Below are positions 50,279 through 59,714 of a stretch of DNA of 64,000 bases, piece after piece; position 1 is the first letter of the stretch; every line of letters begins with the position of its first letter. This DNA comes from JBOGVZ01 sp050692985. GTDB taxonomy: Bacteria; Actinomycetota; UBA4738; CALAEC01. Location: the NCBI GenBank assembly GCA_050692985.1, contig JBOGVZ010000077.1:91456-155455 (forward strand), written 5' to 3'. The notes beneath the pieces are model-generated. The model saw only the letters and a list, made by a program, of their open reading frames with translations. It searched no databases and was not told where the DNA came from. A program made the translations under genes and the position numbers.

Positions 50279-50815
50279 CTACGCAACCTTACCATCCACC
50301 TCTGACACGTTCCCGACGTGAGCCCTGAGCGCCGAGACGAGCTGCGGGATCTCCCGGTAGCCGTTCACCCGCCGGAACTGCCGCTGGGCGACCTCCAGGC
50401 CGGCGGCGGCCCACCGCAGCACCATCTTCCCGTTCCGCCACCTTCACGTTGCGGGTCACGGTCCGGGCCACCGAGATCGCCGACTCCACCGTGTTCGTCG
50501 ACGAGAGCGTCCGGGCGAGGGACCCGCCCACCCCCAGGCGGTTGATGGTGAGCGTCTCCTCCATCCCCTCGGCCAGCGAGGCGGCCGCCCCCGGCCACCG
50601 CTCCTCCAGCCACGCCTGGAGGGCCTTCAGCCTTCCCAGGGCCTTGGCGGAGTCCCCTTCGGCCCAGGCCCTCCGCATCCGCCGGCGCACCAGGGGGCGG
50701 ACGTCGTGGGGCAGGTGGTCACAGACATTCCGTTCCTTGTGGAGTCGGCAGCGATGCACCAGTGCCTGGTCGCCGAACACCGCCGTGACCGCCCGCCGCA
50801 GGCCCTTGCCGCCGG
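50279..50815 (-). mobile_element. IS256/Mutator-type transposase, C-terminal fragment
   Basis: Minus-strand translation begins GGKGLRRAVTAVFGDQALVHRC, continues HKERNVCDHLPHDVRPLVRRRM and NTVESAISVARTVTRNVK, the C-terminal half of the transposase including the last catalytic Glu (TVES). After NVK two bases are missing; in the shifted frame it goes on NGKMVLRWAAAGLEVAQRQFRR to a stop at 50279. It begins exactly where the left fragment ends. Not functional. Confidence 0.8.
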
Positions 50816-52506
50816 CTCCGCGCCGTGCCGCGGGTGCAGGTGCTGGTCACCAGCCGGGCCGTCCTCCACCGGGAGGGGGAGCACGAGTTCCCGGTCCCGC
50901 CGCTGCGTCTCCCCGACCCCGAGCACCCCCCCCGACCTCTCCGCCCTTACCAGGTACGAGGCCGTGGCCCTGTTCACCGACCGGGCCACGGCAGTGAAGC
51001 CCTCCTTCCAGGTCACCGACGAGAACGCCCCGGCCGTGGCCGAGATCTGTGCCCGGCTGGACGGGCTTCCCCTGGCCATCGAGCTGGCGGCCAGCCGGAT
51101 CAAGATCCTCACGCCCGCCCAGATCCTCGGTCGGCTGGAGAGTCGGCTCCCCCTGCTGACCTCCCGGGTGGCGGACGCATCGGGCCGTCGGAAGACCCTG
51201 CGGGGGACGATCGAATGGAGCTACGACCTGCTGGACGAGGACGAGCAGCGCCTGTTCGAGCACGTCTCGGTGTTCACCGGTGGAGGGACACTGGAGGCGA
51301 TGGAGCAGGTGTGCTCCCTGGCATCGGGCACGGACACGTTCGAGGGCCTGGCCTCGCTGGTGGACAAGAGCCTGATCCGGCAAGTCGAGGTGGACCACGG
51401 AGAGCCGCGGTTCATGATGCTGGAGACGATCCGCGAGTACGCCCAGGAGCGGCTCGCGGACCGCGGCGACCGCGAGGAGCTGGCCCGGCGGCACGCCGCC
51501 CACTTCCTTCAGCTCGCCGAGCGGATGGAGCCTGGCCTCACCGGTCCCCAGGCGTCCACCCTGCTCCGCACCCTGACGATCGAGCACGACAACATCCGCG
51601 GCGCCCTTCGCTGGGCGATCGAGAGCGACAACGCCGACACCGGGCTCAGGCTGGCCTCCTCGGTGTGGCGCTTCTGGCACCAGCGAGCCCACTTCCGGGA
51701 GGCCCGCGCGTGGTTCGACGAGCTGCTGGACCTCCCGAGCGCCTCCGTCCGCACTGAGGCTCGGCTCAAGGGCCTGACCGGGCTCGGAGGGATCGCCTAC
51801 TGGCAGGGCGACTACCCGGCGGCGGAGCGAGCGTACGAGGAAGCCGTGGCCATCGCCCGGGAGCTGGGGGACCCGCTGCTGATCGCCCGGGCCCTGGTGA
51901 ACCTGTCGTACATGGGACCGCTCCGGGGCGACATCCCGTCCGGACGGCGGTTAGCCCAGGAGGCCATCGCCTTCTTCGAGGAGGCCGGGGCGACCGACGA
52001 CGCCGACCGGTACCGGGGAGAGGTCGGCTACTACCTCCTGATGGAGGGCGATCCCGACCGGGCCCGGCCACTGATCGAGAAGAACGTCACGGCCCCCATG
52101 GGCTCCGGGGAATCGTTCCTGATGGCCGGCGGCCACCACGTGATGGGACAGCTGGAGCGGCTATCCGGCAACCTGGAGGAGGCTGCGGAGCACTATCGCC
52201 AGTCGATCCGCCTGTTCCTCGCGGTCGGGAACGAGGCCGGGATGCTCGAGCCGCTCGAGGCCCTGGGCTCGGTGGCCTCAGCGGAAGGGGATCACGAGCG
52301 CGCGGTTCGGCTGGTGGGCGCGGCCCGGGCCGGGCGAGAGTCCCTGGGGGGAGGACCCCCGCCCGAGTGGCTGATGCCCGGGGACGTGCTCCGGGAAGCT
52401 CGGAAGGCCATCGGCGACCAGGCGGTCGAGCAGGCCTTGCAGGAGGGCGGGGCCATGGATTCAGCGGGCCGCCGGGTATGCCCTGTCGGAGGAGCCCCCC
52501 GGGTGA
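50816..52506 (+). pseudogene. Class III cyclase/NB-ARC signalling protein, 3' half
   Basis: Resumes the gene begun at 45137 with LRAVPRVQVLVTSRAVL, then the NB-ARC lid (LDGLPLAIELAASRIKILTP), RGTIEWSYDLLDEDEQRLF, and a long TPR-like helical region (LTGLGGIAYWQGDYPAAERAYEEAVAIARELGDP). The frame shifts at an eight-C run near 50923 and again near 52468, where a neighbouring frame gives a natural end GYALSEEPPG and stop at 52504-52506. Interruption plus extra frameshifts indicate decay. Confidence 0.82.
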
Positions 52507-52526
52507 CCGGCCCCGCGGACCAGGGC

Positions 52527-54473
52527 CTACCGCCAGGCGACGCTGGCCACCTGGACCGGCTCGGCGATGCCCTTGAGGGTGACCTCGCGGGACCCGGAGG
52601 CCTGCGCGTCCGCCTCGGCTACCGTCTCCGCGGTGGCCAGGATCTCTCCTCCCTCCGCCAGGGCGGCGATCCGGGCTGCCTTGTGGACCTCCCCCCCGCC
52701 ATAGTCGGACCCCCGGCGGGTCGCCTCCGCGGCGTGGATCCCGATACGCACCTGCGGGGCGAACCCGTGGGCCCGCCGGTGCTCGGCCAGCGCGCGCTGG
52801 ACGGCCACGGCGGCGGCGATGGCCGACCGCGTGTCCTCGAAGGCCACGAAGAACCCGTCACCCGTGTGGTGAGCCACATCGCCCCGGTGCGTGGCGAACA
52901 GCGAGCGGAGCGTCTGGTCGTGCCAGGTCAGGAGGTCCTCCCAGGCCTCGTCGCCGATCACCCCCACCAGGTCCGTGGACTTGACGATGTCGGTGAACAT
53001 GAAGGCCCGCTTGACGCGCTCCGGGCCATCGGCCGAGGCCGCCATCTCGCCGAGGAGCGCTCCGGCCTGAGCTGCGCCCAGGTTCGCCCCCAGGCGCTCG
53101 TACGCGGCCCGTGCCGCCCGGGCCTCCATGAGGGCCGCTTCGTCGTCCCCCATGGCCCGGTGCGCCCTCGCCAGCAGCAGCCGCACCTCCGCCACCTCGT
53201 AGGGAGCCTCGACCTGCTGCCAGCCCTGCCGGGCCCGGCTGAGCGCCGGGAGGGCACCCTGGGGGTCACCCTGGGCCAGGCGGACGGCGCCGCTCACGCA
53301 GGCGGCCATGGCGTGGAGCGCGGTGGCCTCGAACTCGTTCACGATCGACTCGAGCTCGGCCGCCGCCGACGCGGCCACCTCGAGGTCCCCGGCGGCCAGG
53401 GCGATCTCGGCCTGGGCGGCCAGGGGCTTCACCCGCGACAGGGGTTCGTTGATCTCACCGAGGGCCTGCCGGATGCCGGCCACGGCGGCCGCCACCTTGC
53501 CCTGGGCCAACCGGAGCAGTGAGAGCCCCGGCTGGGGGGTGTGGCCGAACTCGTGCGCGCGGGCGTAGGCCTCTTCCGCGGCACCGAGGTCTCCCATCCG
53601 CCGCCGAACCTCGGCGATCTCGAACCACGCGTATCCCAGCCCCGACAGGAAGTTGAACCGAGGAAGCTCCTCACACGCCATCCGGGCTTCCTCCTCGGCC
53701 CTGGGCCAGGACCCGCGGACGCGCATCAGCTCCGCCCGGTGGACCCGGCAGATCCCGGGGAACCCGGTGATCGAGTGGCGCTCGCACCACCGGGTGGTGG
53801 CCTCGGTCCACTCGGCCGCGCGCGCGTAGTCACCGAGGCGGGAGCAGGCGGCGATCATCCCGCAGTACACGTAGCCCGCGTCGGTGGCCTCCATCTCTCC
53901 GCCGACGGCCGCGACCATGGCCTGATCCATCAGTGCCATCCCCTGGCCCACATCGCCCTTCATCAGCAGGGTGTGGCCCTTGTCGTGGAGGCTCTTCCCG
54001 TGGAGGCTGCGATCCCCCGTCCGGGCTGCGATCTCCAGGGCCTGGTCGTAATGGGTGATGGAGCCGTCGAGATCGCCGTGCATGATGGTGGCCAGGAGCC
54101 CTCGCATCCACGCCAACCACCCGTGGACCGGTGAGTCCGGCTCCTCGGCGGCGAGCTGCTCGGCCTTGGCCATCCACCCACCGGCCAGCGGCATGGCCAT
54201 GCGCATGCCGTGCTGCTCGGCCAGCCGGTAGGCCATCATGGCCGCCTGGGACCGATCTCCCGCGCTCAGGTAGGCTCCGTAGGCTCGCTCCAGGGCCTCG
54301 ATCGCCATGTCGGGATGTGCCGACCACCACGCCGCCTCGGCCAGCATCCGAAGCCCGTCCGCCGGCAGCGCAGCTCGGTCGGCCTCGGACAGGACGTCGT
54401 AGGCCTCGTCCCACGCGTGCCGATCCAGCGCGTCGCGCCCCGCTTCGAGTGCACCCACCGCTGAGCCGCCCAC
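52527..54473 (-). CDS. TPR-repeat protein with C-terminal class III nucleotide cyclase domain (paralogue)
   Basis: A 648-residue paralogue of the protein at 7208-9151, colinear along its whole length (for example HAWDEAYDVL versus HAWVEAFELL; TRWCERHSITGFPGICRVHRAE versus KRWCERQAISGFPGLCRVHRAE). TPR-like helices to about 470; cyclase domain with AFMFTDIVKSTDLV and HHTGDGFFVAF. The catalytic Asn position is again His (GEVHKAARIA). It starts at GTG 54473 without an obvious ribosome site; another GTG lies five codons in. Its stop is 20 bases from the stop of the broken cyclase gene, convergent. The two copies probably serve different inputs. Confidence 0.88.
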   Translation of the reverse strand: MGGSAVGALEAGRDALDRHAWDEAYDVLSEADRAALPADGLRMLAEAAWWSAHPDMAIEALERAYGAYLSAGDRSQAAMMAYRLAEQHGMRMAMPLAGGWMAKAEQLAAEEPDSPVHGWLAWMRGLLATIMHGDLDGSITHYDQALEIAARTGDRSLHGKSLHDKGHTLLMKGDVGQGMALMDQAMVAAVGGEMEATDAGYVYCGMIAACSRLGDYARAAEWTEATTRWCERHSITGFPGICRVHRAELMRVRGSWPRAEEEARMACEELPRFNFLSGLGYAWFEIAEVRRRMGDLGAAEEAYARAHEFGHTPQPGLSLLRLAQGKVAAAVAGIRQALGEINEPLSRVKPLAAQAEIALAAGDLEVAASAAAELESIVNEFEATALHAMAACVSGAVRLAQGDPQGALPALSRARQGWQQVEAPYEVAEVRLLLARAHRAMGDDEAALMEARAARAAYERLGANLGAAQAGALLGEMAASADGPERVKRAFMFTDIVKSTDLVGVIGDEAWEDLLTWHDQTLRSLFATHRGDVAHHTGDGFFVAFEDTRSAIAAAVAVQRALAEHRRAHGFAPQVRIGIHAAEATRRGSDYGGGEVHKAARIAALAEGGEILATAETVAEADAQASGSREVTLKGIAEPVQVASVAWR

Positions 54474-54620
54474 AGAAGGATGGTACGCCTTCGCCCCGCT
54501 CCAGGCTCAAGAGGGGCGAGCCGGGTCGAGCTCGGCCGGCCGCGGATCGACGTTCACGATCCGCCTTCCCCGCGAGTAGCCCCCCGGTCGGGGAGCCGAT
54601 CTCACCTACAATCGTGTCCG

Positions 54621-54693
54621 AGCGCCGGTAGCTCAGGGGACAGAGCGGCTGCCTTCTAAGCAGCGGGTCGGGGGTTCGAATCCCTCCCGGCGC
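54621..54693 (+). tRNA. tRNA-Arg (TCT anticodon)
   Basis: Acceptor GCGCCGG/CCGGCGC, anticodon stem GCTGC/GCAGC around CTTCTAA (anticodon TCT), T loop TTCGAAT, discriminator A. Reads the rare AGA codon. Confidence 0.96.
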
Positions 54694-54766
54694 ACAGCTC
54701 GACGTCAGGACGACATACCTCCATCTCATCGTGGAACCTGAGCATGGCGTGGCCCGTCGAAGAGAC

Positions 54767-55483
54767 ATGACCAGATCGGGGGTCGTGGTGGCCCTGGCGG
54801 CGATGGCTCTGGGGGGGTGTGCTCCACCGGGTGGCGGGGCCGCCGGCCACGCGGAGGGGCGGATGGTGTGCGAGCAGGACCGCACCCTCGTGGAGACCCC
54901 GGTCGTCGAAACGCAACGAGACGGGGTTCACGTGCGCATCGACAACCGCGGGGAGGGCGAGCGCGCCGTGTACCTGCGGGTCGATGCCGCGATCCGGCAT
55001 CTCCACCAGGCGCCCGAGGGGATCTCCGAGGCTACGGTCTCCGAGTTCGGCCCGGGGCGGTGGGACGTGATCTGCGTTCGAGCGAACGTCTATCCGGAGG
55101 ACGACGGGCCATGGACCTCCTGGGAGGTCAACGACCCCGACGACCTCTGGGTGCCGATGAGGCTCGGGTGTCTCTACCCGACCGGTGAGCATCCCGACTA
55201 CAGGGAAGATCTTGAGGGCGGTCGGCACCTCGGAGAGCCTCGGGATCCCCTGCACCTGGCCAGGGAGGAGCTGCCGGAGGCGGTGCCCGGGTTCAGCGAC
55301 GGGGACGTCGTCGAGCCGGCAGGATACCCGGACGCCGCTCCCCGTCGCTTCCGGGTCGTCCGCGACGGCGAGATCACGGCGGTCGCCTGGTATCGGTTCG
55401 ACGGCCAGGGCGGGTGGTTCTTCGGAGGGATCGAGTACTGTGAGGATGAGCCGGGTTCCAACCTCGAACCCTCCGGATCCTGA
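54767..55483 (+). CDS. Lipoprotein of unknown function
   Basis: A 238-residue protein; the ATG at 54767 gives a lipoprotein signal peptide (RSGVVVALAAMALGGC, Cys at about 18). The mature domain is acidic and Trp-containing (ATVSEFGPGRWDVICVRANVYPEDDGPWTSW) with two Cys pairs that might form disulfides (DVIC...LGCLY). The C-terminal half ends ITAVAWYRFDGQGGWFFGGIEYCED. No family recognised. It is convergent with the aldehyde dehydrogenase gene. Confidence 0.72.
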   Translation: MTRSGVVVALAAMALGGCAPPGGGAAGHAEGRMVCEQDRTLVETPVVETQRDGVHVRIDNRGEGERAVYLRVDAAIRHLHQAPEGISEATVSEFGPGRWDVICVRANVYPEDDGPWTSWEVNDPDDLWVPMRLGCLYPTGEHPDYREDLEGGRHLGEPRDPLHLAREELPEAVPGFSDGDVVEPAGYPDAAPRRFRVVRDGEITAVAWYRFDGQGGWFFGGIEYCEDEPGSNLEPSGS

Positions 55484-55539
55484 CGGGGGCCGTCAGTCGC
55501 GGGTGTTGTGGTAGTCGATCACCGCGGTCCGCAGGTCGG

Positions 55540-56940
55540 TCATGTCATGAGACCCCACTTCCCGCCGACCCTCCCCCACCCGGTCCGCGTCCCCGACGCC
55601 CCGCCGAAGGGCTCCATCGCCTCCCAGTAGTCGGTGGTGTCGTTGACCACGATGTTCCCCGCCCGCAGGCGGTCCACGAACGTGAACGCCCGCTTCAGGC
55701 TGGAGGTGAACACGGAGGCCTGGAGACCCAGGTGCGAGCGGTTGGCCAGCTCGATGGCCTCCTCGTCGGTGGCGAAGGTGGTCACCGGGACCACCGGCCC
55801 GAACAACTCCTCCCGGAACAGCAGCGTGTCGGTCCCGACCCGGTCGCACACCGTGAGCTCGTAGTATAGGTCCGTGGGGAACCCCTCGGCCCGGCGGCCT
55901 CCGGCCAGGACCTGCACCCCTCGCCGGCGGGCATCCTCCAGGTGGGCCTCCACCTTCTCGGCCACCGGACGGTTGTTGAGAGGACCCATCGTGGTGTCGT
56001 CCTCGAGCGGGTGGCCCAGCTTGACCCGCGCGGCCTCCTTCAGCACCAGCTCCACGAACTCGTCGTGCACCGGCTGGGCCACCAGGACCCGCTCGGTGGC
56101 CACGCAGCACTGGCCCGAGACGTAGGTCGCTCCGAACGTGGCCAGGTTCGCCGCGGCCCCGAGGTCCGCGTCGTCGAGGACGACCTGGGGCCCGTTGCCC
56201 GAAAGCTCCATCAGCGTGCGCTTGAGGCCTGCGGCCCGCACGATGGCCTCGCCGGTCTCGTGCGAGCCCACGAAGGCGATCGCATCGACCCCCGGATGGG
56301 TCACCAGGGCCTGCCCCGTGGGGGCCTCACCGAACACCAGCGACACGGACCCGGCCGGGAACCCCGCCTCCTCCAGGATCTCCATCATGCGCTGTCCCAT
56401 CAGCGGCGTGTGCTCCGAGGGCTTCAGGATGCAGGCGTTCCCACCGGCCAGGCCCGGGGCCAGCAGCTCGGACGGGATCACGAACGGGAAGTTCCACGGC
56501 GTGATCACGGCATAGACACCGTTCGGCTTCCGGAAGGTGAACATCTTCTTGTTCGGGTCCTCGGAGGGCAGGACCTCCGTGGTCAGTCGCTTGGCGTCCT
56601 CCGCCGCGACGCGGAAGTTCTCCGCCGACTCCTCGATCTCCGCGATGCCCTCGGTCCGCAGGGGCTTGCCCTGTTCGAGCGACAGCAGGCGACCGAGCTC
56701 CTCCTTCCGCTCCTCCATCAGCTCCGCGGCCCGGTGAAGGAGGCGAGCCCTCTCGAACACCGTCATGGACTCCAGGGCCTCCTGTCCGCTCCTGGCTCCA
56801 CGGACGGCCCGGTCGATGTCCTCGGCGGTGGACACGGGCACGCTCCCCAGCGCCTCACCGGTCGCGGGGCTGTGAACCTCCAGGGTGTCCCGGGCCCGCC
56901 CCTCGACCCACTGCCCGCCGACGAACGCCCGGCCCTCCAT
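55540..56940 (-). CDS. Aldehyde dehydrogenase, probable 3' frameshift
   Basis: A 466-residue NAD(P)-dependent aldehyde dehydrogenase of the succinate-semialdehyde/betaine type. Asn in TPWNFPF, Glu in LMELSGNGPQ (about 245) and the nucleophile Cys in SGQCCVATERV (about 277) are in place. The ATG at 56938-56940 gives MEGRAFVGGQWVEG. The C-terminus ends KWGLMT, but the neighbouring frame continues SHDMTDLRTAVIDYHNTRD to a stop at 55493, which is the normal ALDH ending; one G missing in the GGGG run near 55550 would explain this. Either the last 20 residues are lost or the base is a sequencing error. Substrate not determinable. Confidence 0.88.
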   Translation of the reverse strand: MEGRAFVGGQWVEGRARDTLEVHSPATGEALGSVPVSTAEDIDRAVRGARSGQEALESMTVFERARLLHRAAELMEERKEELGRLLSLEQGKPLRTEGIAEIEESAENFRVAAEDAKRLTTEVLPSEDPNKKMFTFRKPNGVYAVITPWNFPFVIPSELLAPGLAGGNACILKPSEHTPLMGQRMMEILEEAGFPAGSVSLVFGEAPTGQALVTHPGVDAIAFVGSHETGEAIVRAAGLKRTLMELSGNGPQVVLDDADLGAAANLATFGATYVSGQCCVATERVLVAQPVHDEFVELVLKEAARVKLGHPLEDDTTMGPLNNRPVAEKVEAHLEDARRRGVQVLAGGRRAEGFPTDLYYELTVCDRVGTDTLLFREELFGPVVPVTTFATDEEAIELANRSHLGLQASVFTSSLKRAFTFVDRLRAGNIVVNDTTDYWEAMEPFGGASGTRTGWGRVGGKWGLMT

Positions 56941-56948
56941 GCCCCGGC

Positions 56949-58256
56949 CTAGGAGCCGGGTGGCGGCGGGGGCGGGATGGGGAGCGGCGGGATCGGGATT
57001 GGCAGCGGCGGAAGCTCGGGGAGGGGAAGCAGCGGCGGCCCCTGGCTCAGGTTGTCGCAGTTCGTGGGGATCTCGATACTCACGCACACGTCCCCCTCCA
57101 GACCGGGGAGCCCGCCGTCGCCCGTGTCGGTGCCGTCCCCACCGTGGAGGAAGTCGTCCCAGAAGCCCCCCGAGAGGTTGTCGTCGCCGCCCCGACCGAG
57201 CAGCGCGTTGGCACCGATGTCACCGATCAAGGTGTCATCCAGCTCCGTGCCGTCCAGGTCCTCGATGCTCGTCAGGAGGTCCGACCCTTCCCCGGTGGCC
57301 GAGCCATTCGACAGGTCCGCGGTCACCGGCTCCGTCGAACGGAAGAACGACACCATGTCGGTGCCGCCTCCTCCGACCACCAAGTCGTCGCCCAGGAGGG
57401 GGTAGAAGAAGTTGTTGCCGTCGTTTCCGTAGAGCTGATCGCTCTGCTGGGACCCCTCCACGGCCTCGACGTTCCTGATCGTGTCGGACCCCTCGCCCAG
57501 GGCGCTGCCGGTCGCCAGGTTCACCTCGACACCGTTCGCGTTCGCGGCGAAGAAGTAGGAGACGATGTCGAAGGGTCCTCCGGCGCCATCGATGATGTCG
57601 TCGCCGCCCTGCCCCAGGAGGTACTCCTGGCCGTCACCGCCCGTGAGGACGTCGTTCCCCGCGTTGCCGTACAGCAGGTTCAGGTCCCCCTGGGTATCGA
57701 TGACCTCGTCGTCGCCGACGCCCCCGTACACGGAGTCGTTCCCGGCGCCCCCGTTCACCACATCGTTGCCCTCGTCGCCGGCGACCAGGTCGGCGCCGCC
57801 GCCCCCCAGGATCTCGTCGTTGCCCTTGCCCCCGTAGCCGAAGTCGTTCCCCGGCCCGGCCACGATGAGGTCGTTGCCCGGGCCGCCCCGGATCACGTCG
57901 GCGCCGCCGCCCCCCAGGATCTCGTCGTTGCCCTTGTTGCCGAACACGAAGTCGCTCCCCGCCCCGGCCACGATGAGGTCGTTGCCCGGGCCGCCCCGGA
58001 TCACGTCGACGCCCCCGTTCCCGCAGATGATGTCGTTGCCACCGAGGCCGTAGATGAAGTCGTTGCCCCCGCGGCCCACGATGACGTCGCGCTTCGGCGT
58101 CCCCCGGAGGACGTCGGGACCGTTCGTCCCCGCGATCGTGGCCTTCTTCCCCTGGCACCTGGCCGCGGCAGCCGCCGGCGGCGCGGCGATGGCCCACGCC
58201 GACACCATCAGGGCGGCAGCCCCCAGGGTGGCGCTCACACGTCCAGGTCTCGTCAT
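56949..58256 (-). CDS. Secreted RTX-like Gly/Asp-repeat protein
   Basis: A 435-residue exported protein: signal peptide LGAAALMVSAWAIAAPPAAAAA, then Cys-containing CQGKKATIAGTNGPDVLRGTP, then many nonapeptide-like units (GGNDFIYGLGGNDIICGNGG, GNDEILGGGGADVIRGGPGND) of the Ca-binding haemolysin-type repeat that forms parallel beta-rolls. The C-terminal part has a Cys pair (VCVSIEIPTNC) and ends in a long Pro tail (PPLPIPIPPLPIPPPPPPG). Unlike Gram-negative RTX toxins it uses a Sec signal at the N-terminus. Its ATG overlaps the stop of the upstream paralogue by four bases. Confidence 0.85.
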   Translation of the reverse strand: MTRPGRVSATLGAAALMVSAWAIAAPPAAAAARCQGKKATIAGTNGPDVLRGTPKRDVIVGRGGNDFIYGLGGNDIICGNGGVDVIRGGPGNDLIVAGAGSDFVFGNKGNDEILGGGGADVIRGGPGNDLIVAGPGNDFGYGGKGNDEILGGGGADLVAGDEGNDVVNGGAGNDSVYGGVGDDEVIDTQGDLNLLYGNAGNDVLTGGDGQEYLLGQGGDDIIDGAGGPFDIVSYFFAANANGVEVNLATGSALGEGSDTIRNVEAVEGSQQSDQLYGNDGNNFFYPLLGDDLVVGGGGTDMVSFFRSTEPVTADLSNGSATGEGSDLLTSIEDLDGTELDDTLIGDIGANALLGRGGDDNLSGGFWDDFLHGGDGTDTGDGGLPGLEGDVCVSIEIPTNCDNLSQGPPLLPLPELPPLPIPIPPLPIPPPPPPGS

Positions 58257-59401
58257 GGCCTCCAAGCTACCGCAGCTCGGGCCGACGGGCCCGAGCCGGC
58301 GAGCACGTGGTCCCGGACAAGAGCGGACGAACCGGGACGAAGGGCGGCACGGAACGGGGACGAGACCGTCTCGCAGTCGACCGGGTTCTCGATGCTGACG
58401 CACTCGTCGGTCCCCGCCCCGCCGTCACCGTCGTCCGTCCCCCCCTGGCCGTGCAGGAAGTCATCTCCCTCGAGCCCGAACAGGACGTCGTTGCCCTTCC
58501 CACCCAGCAGGCCGTTGTCGCCGGCACTCCCCGTGAGGGTGTCGCCGTGGGCGCTTCCCTCGGCCCATTCGATGGCCATGAGCGTGTCGTTCCCCTCGCC
58601 GGTGCCGGTCCCAAGCCCCAGGTCCACCTGCACCGCGTTCTCCGTCCAGTAGTAGGAGATCAGGTCGTCGTTGGGACCTCCGTCGACGAGGTCGTCGCCC
58701 CCGTAGGGCAAGAAGGTGTTGAAGCTGGAGTTCCCGGTCAGCCGGTCGGGAGCGTTGACCTTCTGCGATGCTTCCAGGGCTTCCACGGCCTTCAGCTTGT
58801 CCGTCCCCTCCCCCGTGGCGACCCCGGTGGCCAGGTTGGCGTCGATGCCCGCCTTGTTGTTGCTGAACAGGAAGGATCCCCAGTCGAAGCCCGCCCCCCC
58901 GTCCAGCGTGTCGTTGTCCTGCTGGCCGAACAGCACATCCAGGTTGGGGCCGCCACGCAGGATGTCGTTGCCCTTGTTCCCCAACAGGAAGTCGACCCCC
59001 TTCCCACCCTTCAGGACGTCGGCCTTGGCCCCACCGTAGAGGAGGTCGCTCCCGTCCGCCCCGAGGACCAGGTCCTTGCCGCCCTCGCCGGCCACCAGGT
59101 CGTGCCCGTCGCCGCCATTCATCTTGTCGTTCCCGCCGCCGCCGCCCATCTCGTCGTTCCCGCCGCCGCCGCACAGGCGATCGTCGCCACCGAGACCGAT
59201 GATCAGGTCCTTCCCGCCGAGTCCCACGATGACGTCCGGCCCGGGCGTCCCGATCAGCTCGTCCTTGCCGCCGGTGCCCACGATCGTGGCCGCCTTGCCG
59301 AAGCATTTCGGCGCCGCGGCGGCCGGAGGCACGACCAGCAGGAGTCCGGCGACCAGCGCGCCGGCGACGAAGGCCGCACGGGCGGATAGATGTGCAGACA
59401 T
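58253..59401 (-). CDS. Secreted RTX-like Gly/Asp-repeat protein (upstream paralogue)
   Basis: A 382-residue homologue of the next gene with the same plan: signal peptide (AAFVAGALVAGLLLVVPPAAAA), CFGKAATIVGTGGKDELIGTP, Gly/Asp-rich Ca-binding repeats (GGDDRLCGGGGNDEMGGGGG, GKGVDFLLGNKGNDIL), and a terminal Cys pair (DECVSIENPVDCETV). A GGGGGAG ribosome site precedes the ATG. The pair arose by duplication and is translationally coupled, so both products probably work together at the cell surface, perhaps as Ca-dependent adhesive or matrix proteins. Confidence 0.86.
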   Translation of the reverse strand: MSAHLSARAAFVAGALVAGLLLVVPPAAAAPKCFGKAATIVGTGGKDELIGTPGPDVIVGLGGKDLIIGLGGDDRLCGGGGNDEMGGGGGNDKMNGGDGHDLVAGEGGKDLVLGADGSDLLYGGAKADVLKGGKGVDFLLGNKGNDILRGGPNLDVLFGQQDNDTLDGGAGFDWGSFLFSNNKAGIDANLATGVATGEGTDKLKAVEALEASQKVNAPDRLTGNSSFNTFLPYGGDDLVDGGPNDDLISYYWTENAVQVDLGLGTGTGEGNDTLMAIEWAEGSAHGDTLTGSAGDNGLLGGKGNDVLFGLEGDDFLHGQGGTDDGDGGAGTDECVSIENPVDCETVSSPFRAALRPGSSALVRDHVLAGSGPSARAAVAWRP

Positions 59402-59545
59402 GGAGCTCCCCCTTCCCGATGAAGCGGATGAAGGGTAGCCTCCCGCCGGGCTCCGGTCAAGGGGTCGAAAGCGGCCGATCCGCCTGCGCCGGTCCGGATG
59501 GACGTGATGATCGCTCCGCTGCCGCTGCTACAATCGCTGTGCGTG

Positions 59546-59619
59546 GTGGCCGTAGCTCAACTGGTCAGAGCGCCGGGTTGTGGTCCCGGAGGTTGGGGGT
59601 TCGAGTCCCCTCGGTCACC
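59546..59619 (+). tRNA. tRNA-His (GTG anticodon)
   Basis: Acceptor GTGGCCG/CGGTCAC with C discriminator and a G at the -1 position (59545), the histidine identity pair; anticodon stem CCGGG/CCCGG around TTGTGGT (anticodon GTG); T loop TTCGAGT. Confidence 0.96.
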
Positions 59620-59625
59620 CGTCCC

Positions 59626-59699
<74 letters not shown>

Positions 59700-59714
59700 C
59701 TAGCTGATGTCGTG

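Larger units (their letters stand above)
46085..50815. mobile_element. 4.7-kb island inserted in the cyclase/NB-ARC gene
   Basis: Everything between the two halves of the signalling gene. Left to right: transposase middle fragment (minus), 5'-truncated DNA methyltransferase, HNH nuclease, DGQHR protein (all plus), an IS end region, and transposase C-terminal fragment (minus). The genes inside have a visibly lower GC content than the host. The two transposase pieces would join into one gene if the island were a circle. No target duplication is seen at the junctions. Confidence 0.75.

Noticed and set aside
46085..50815. Ordinary IS256 composite transposon
   Set aside because: No target duplication, no terminal inverted repeats at the junctions, and the two transposase pieces are complementary rather than overlapping copies.
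57700..58110. CRISPR-like or satellite DNA repeats
   Set aside because: The similar stretches encode the Gly/Asp nonapeptides of the RTX-like protein and vary at third codon positions.
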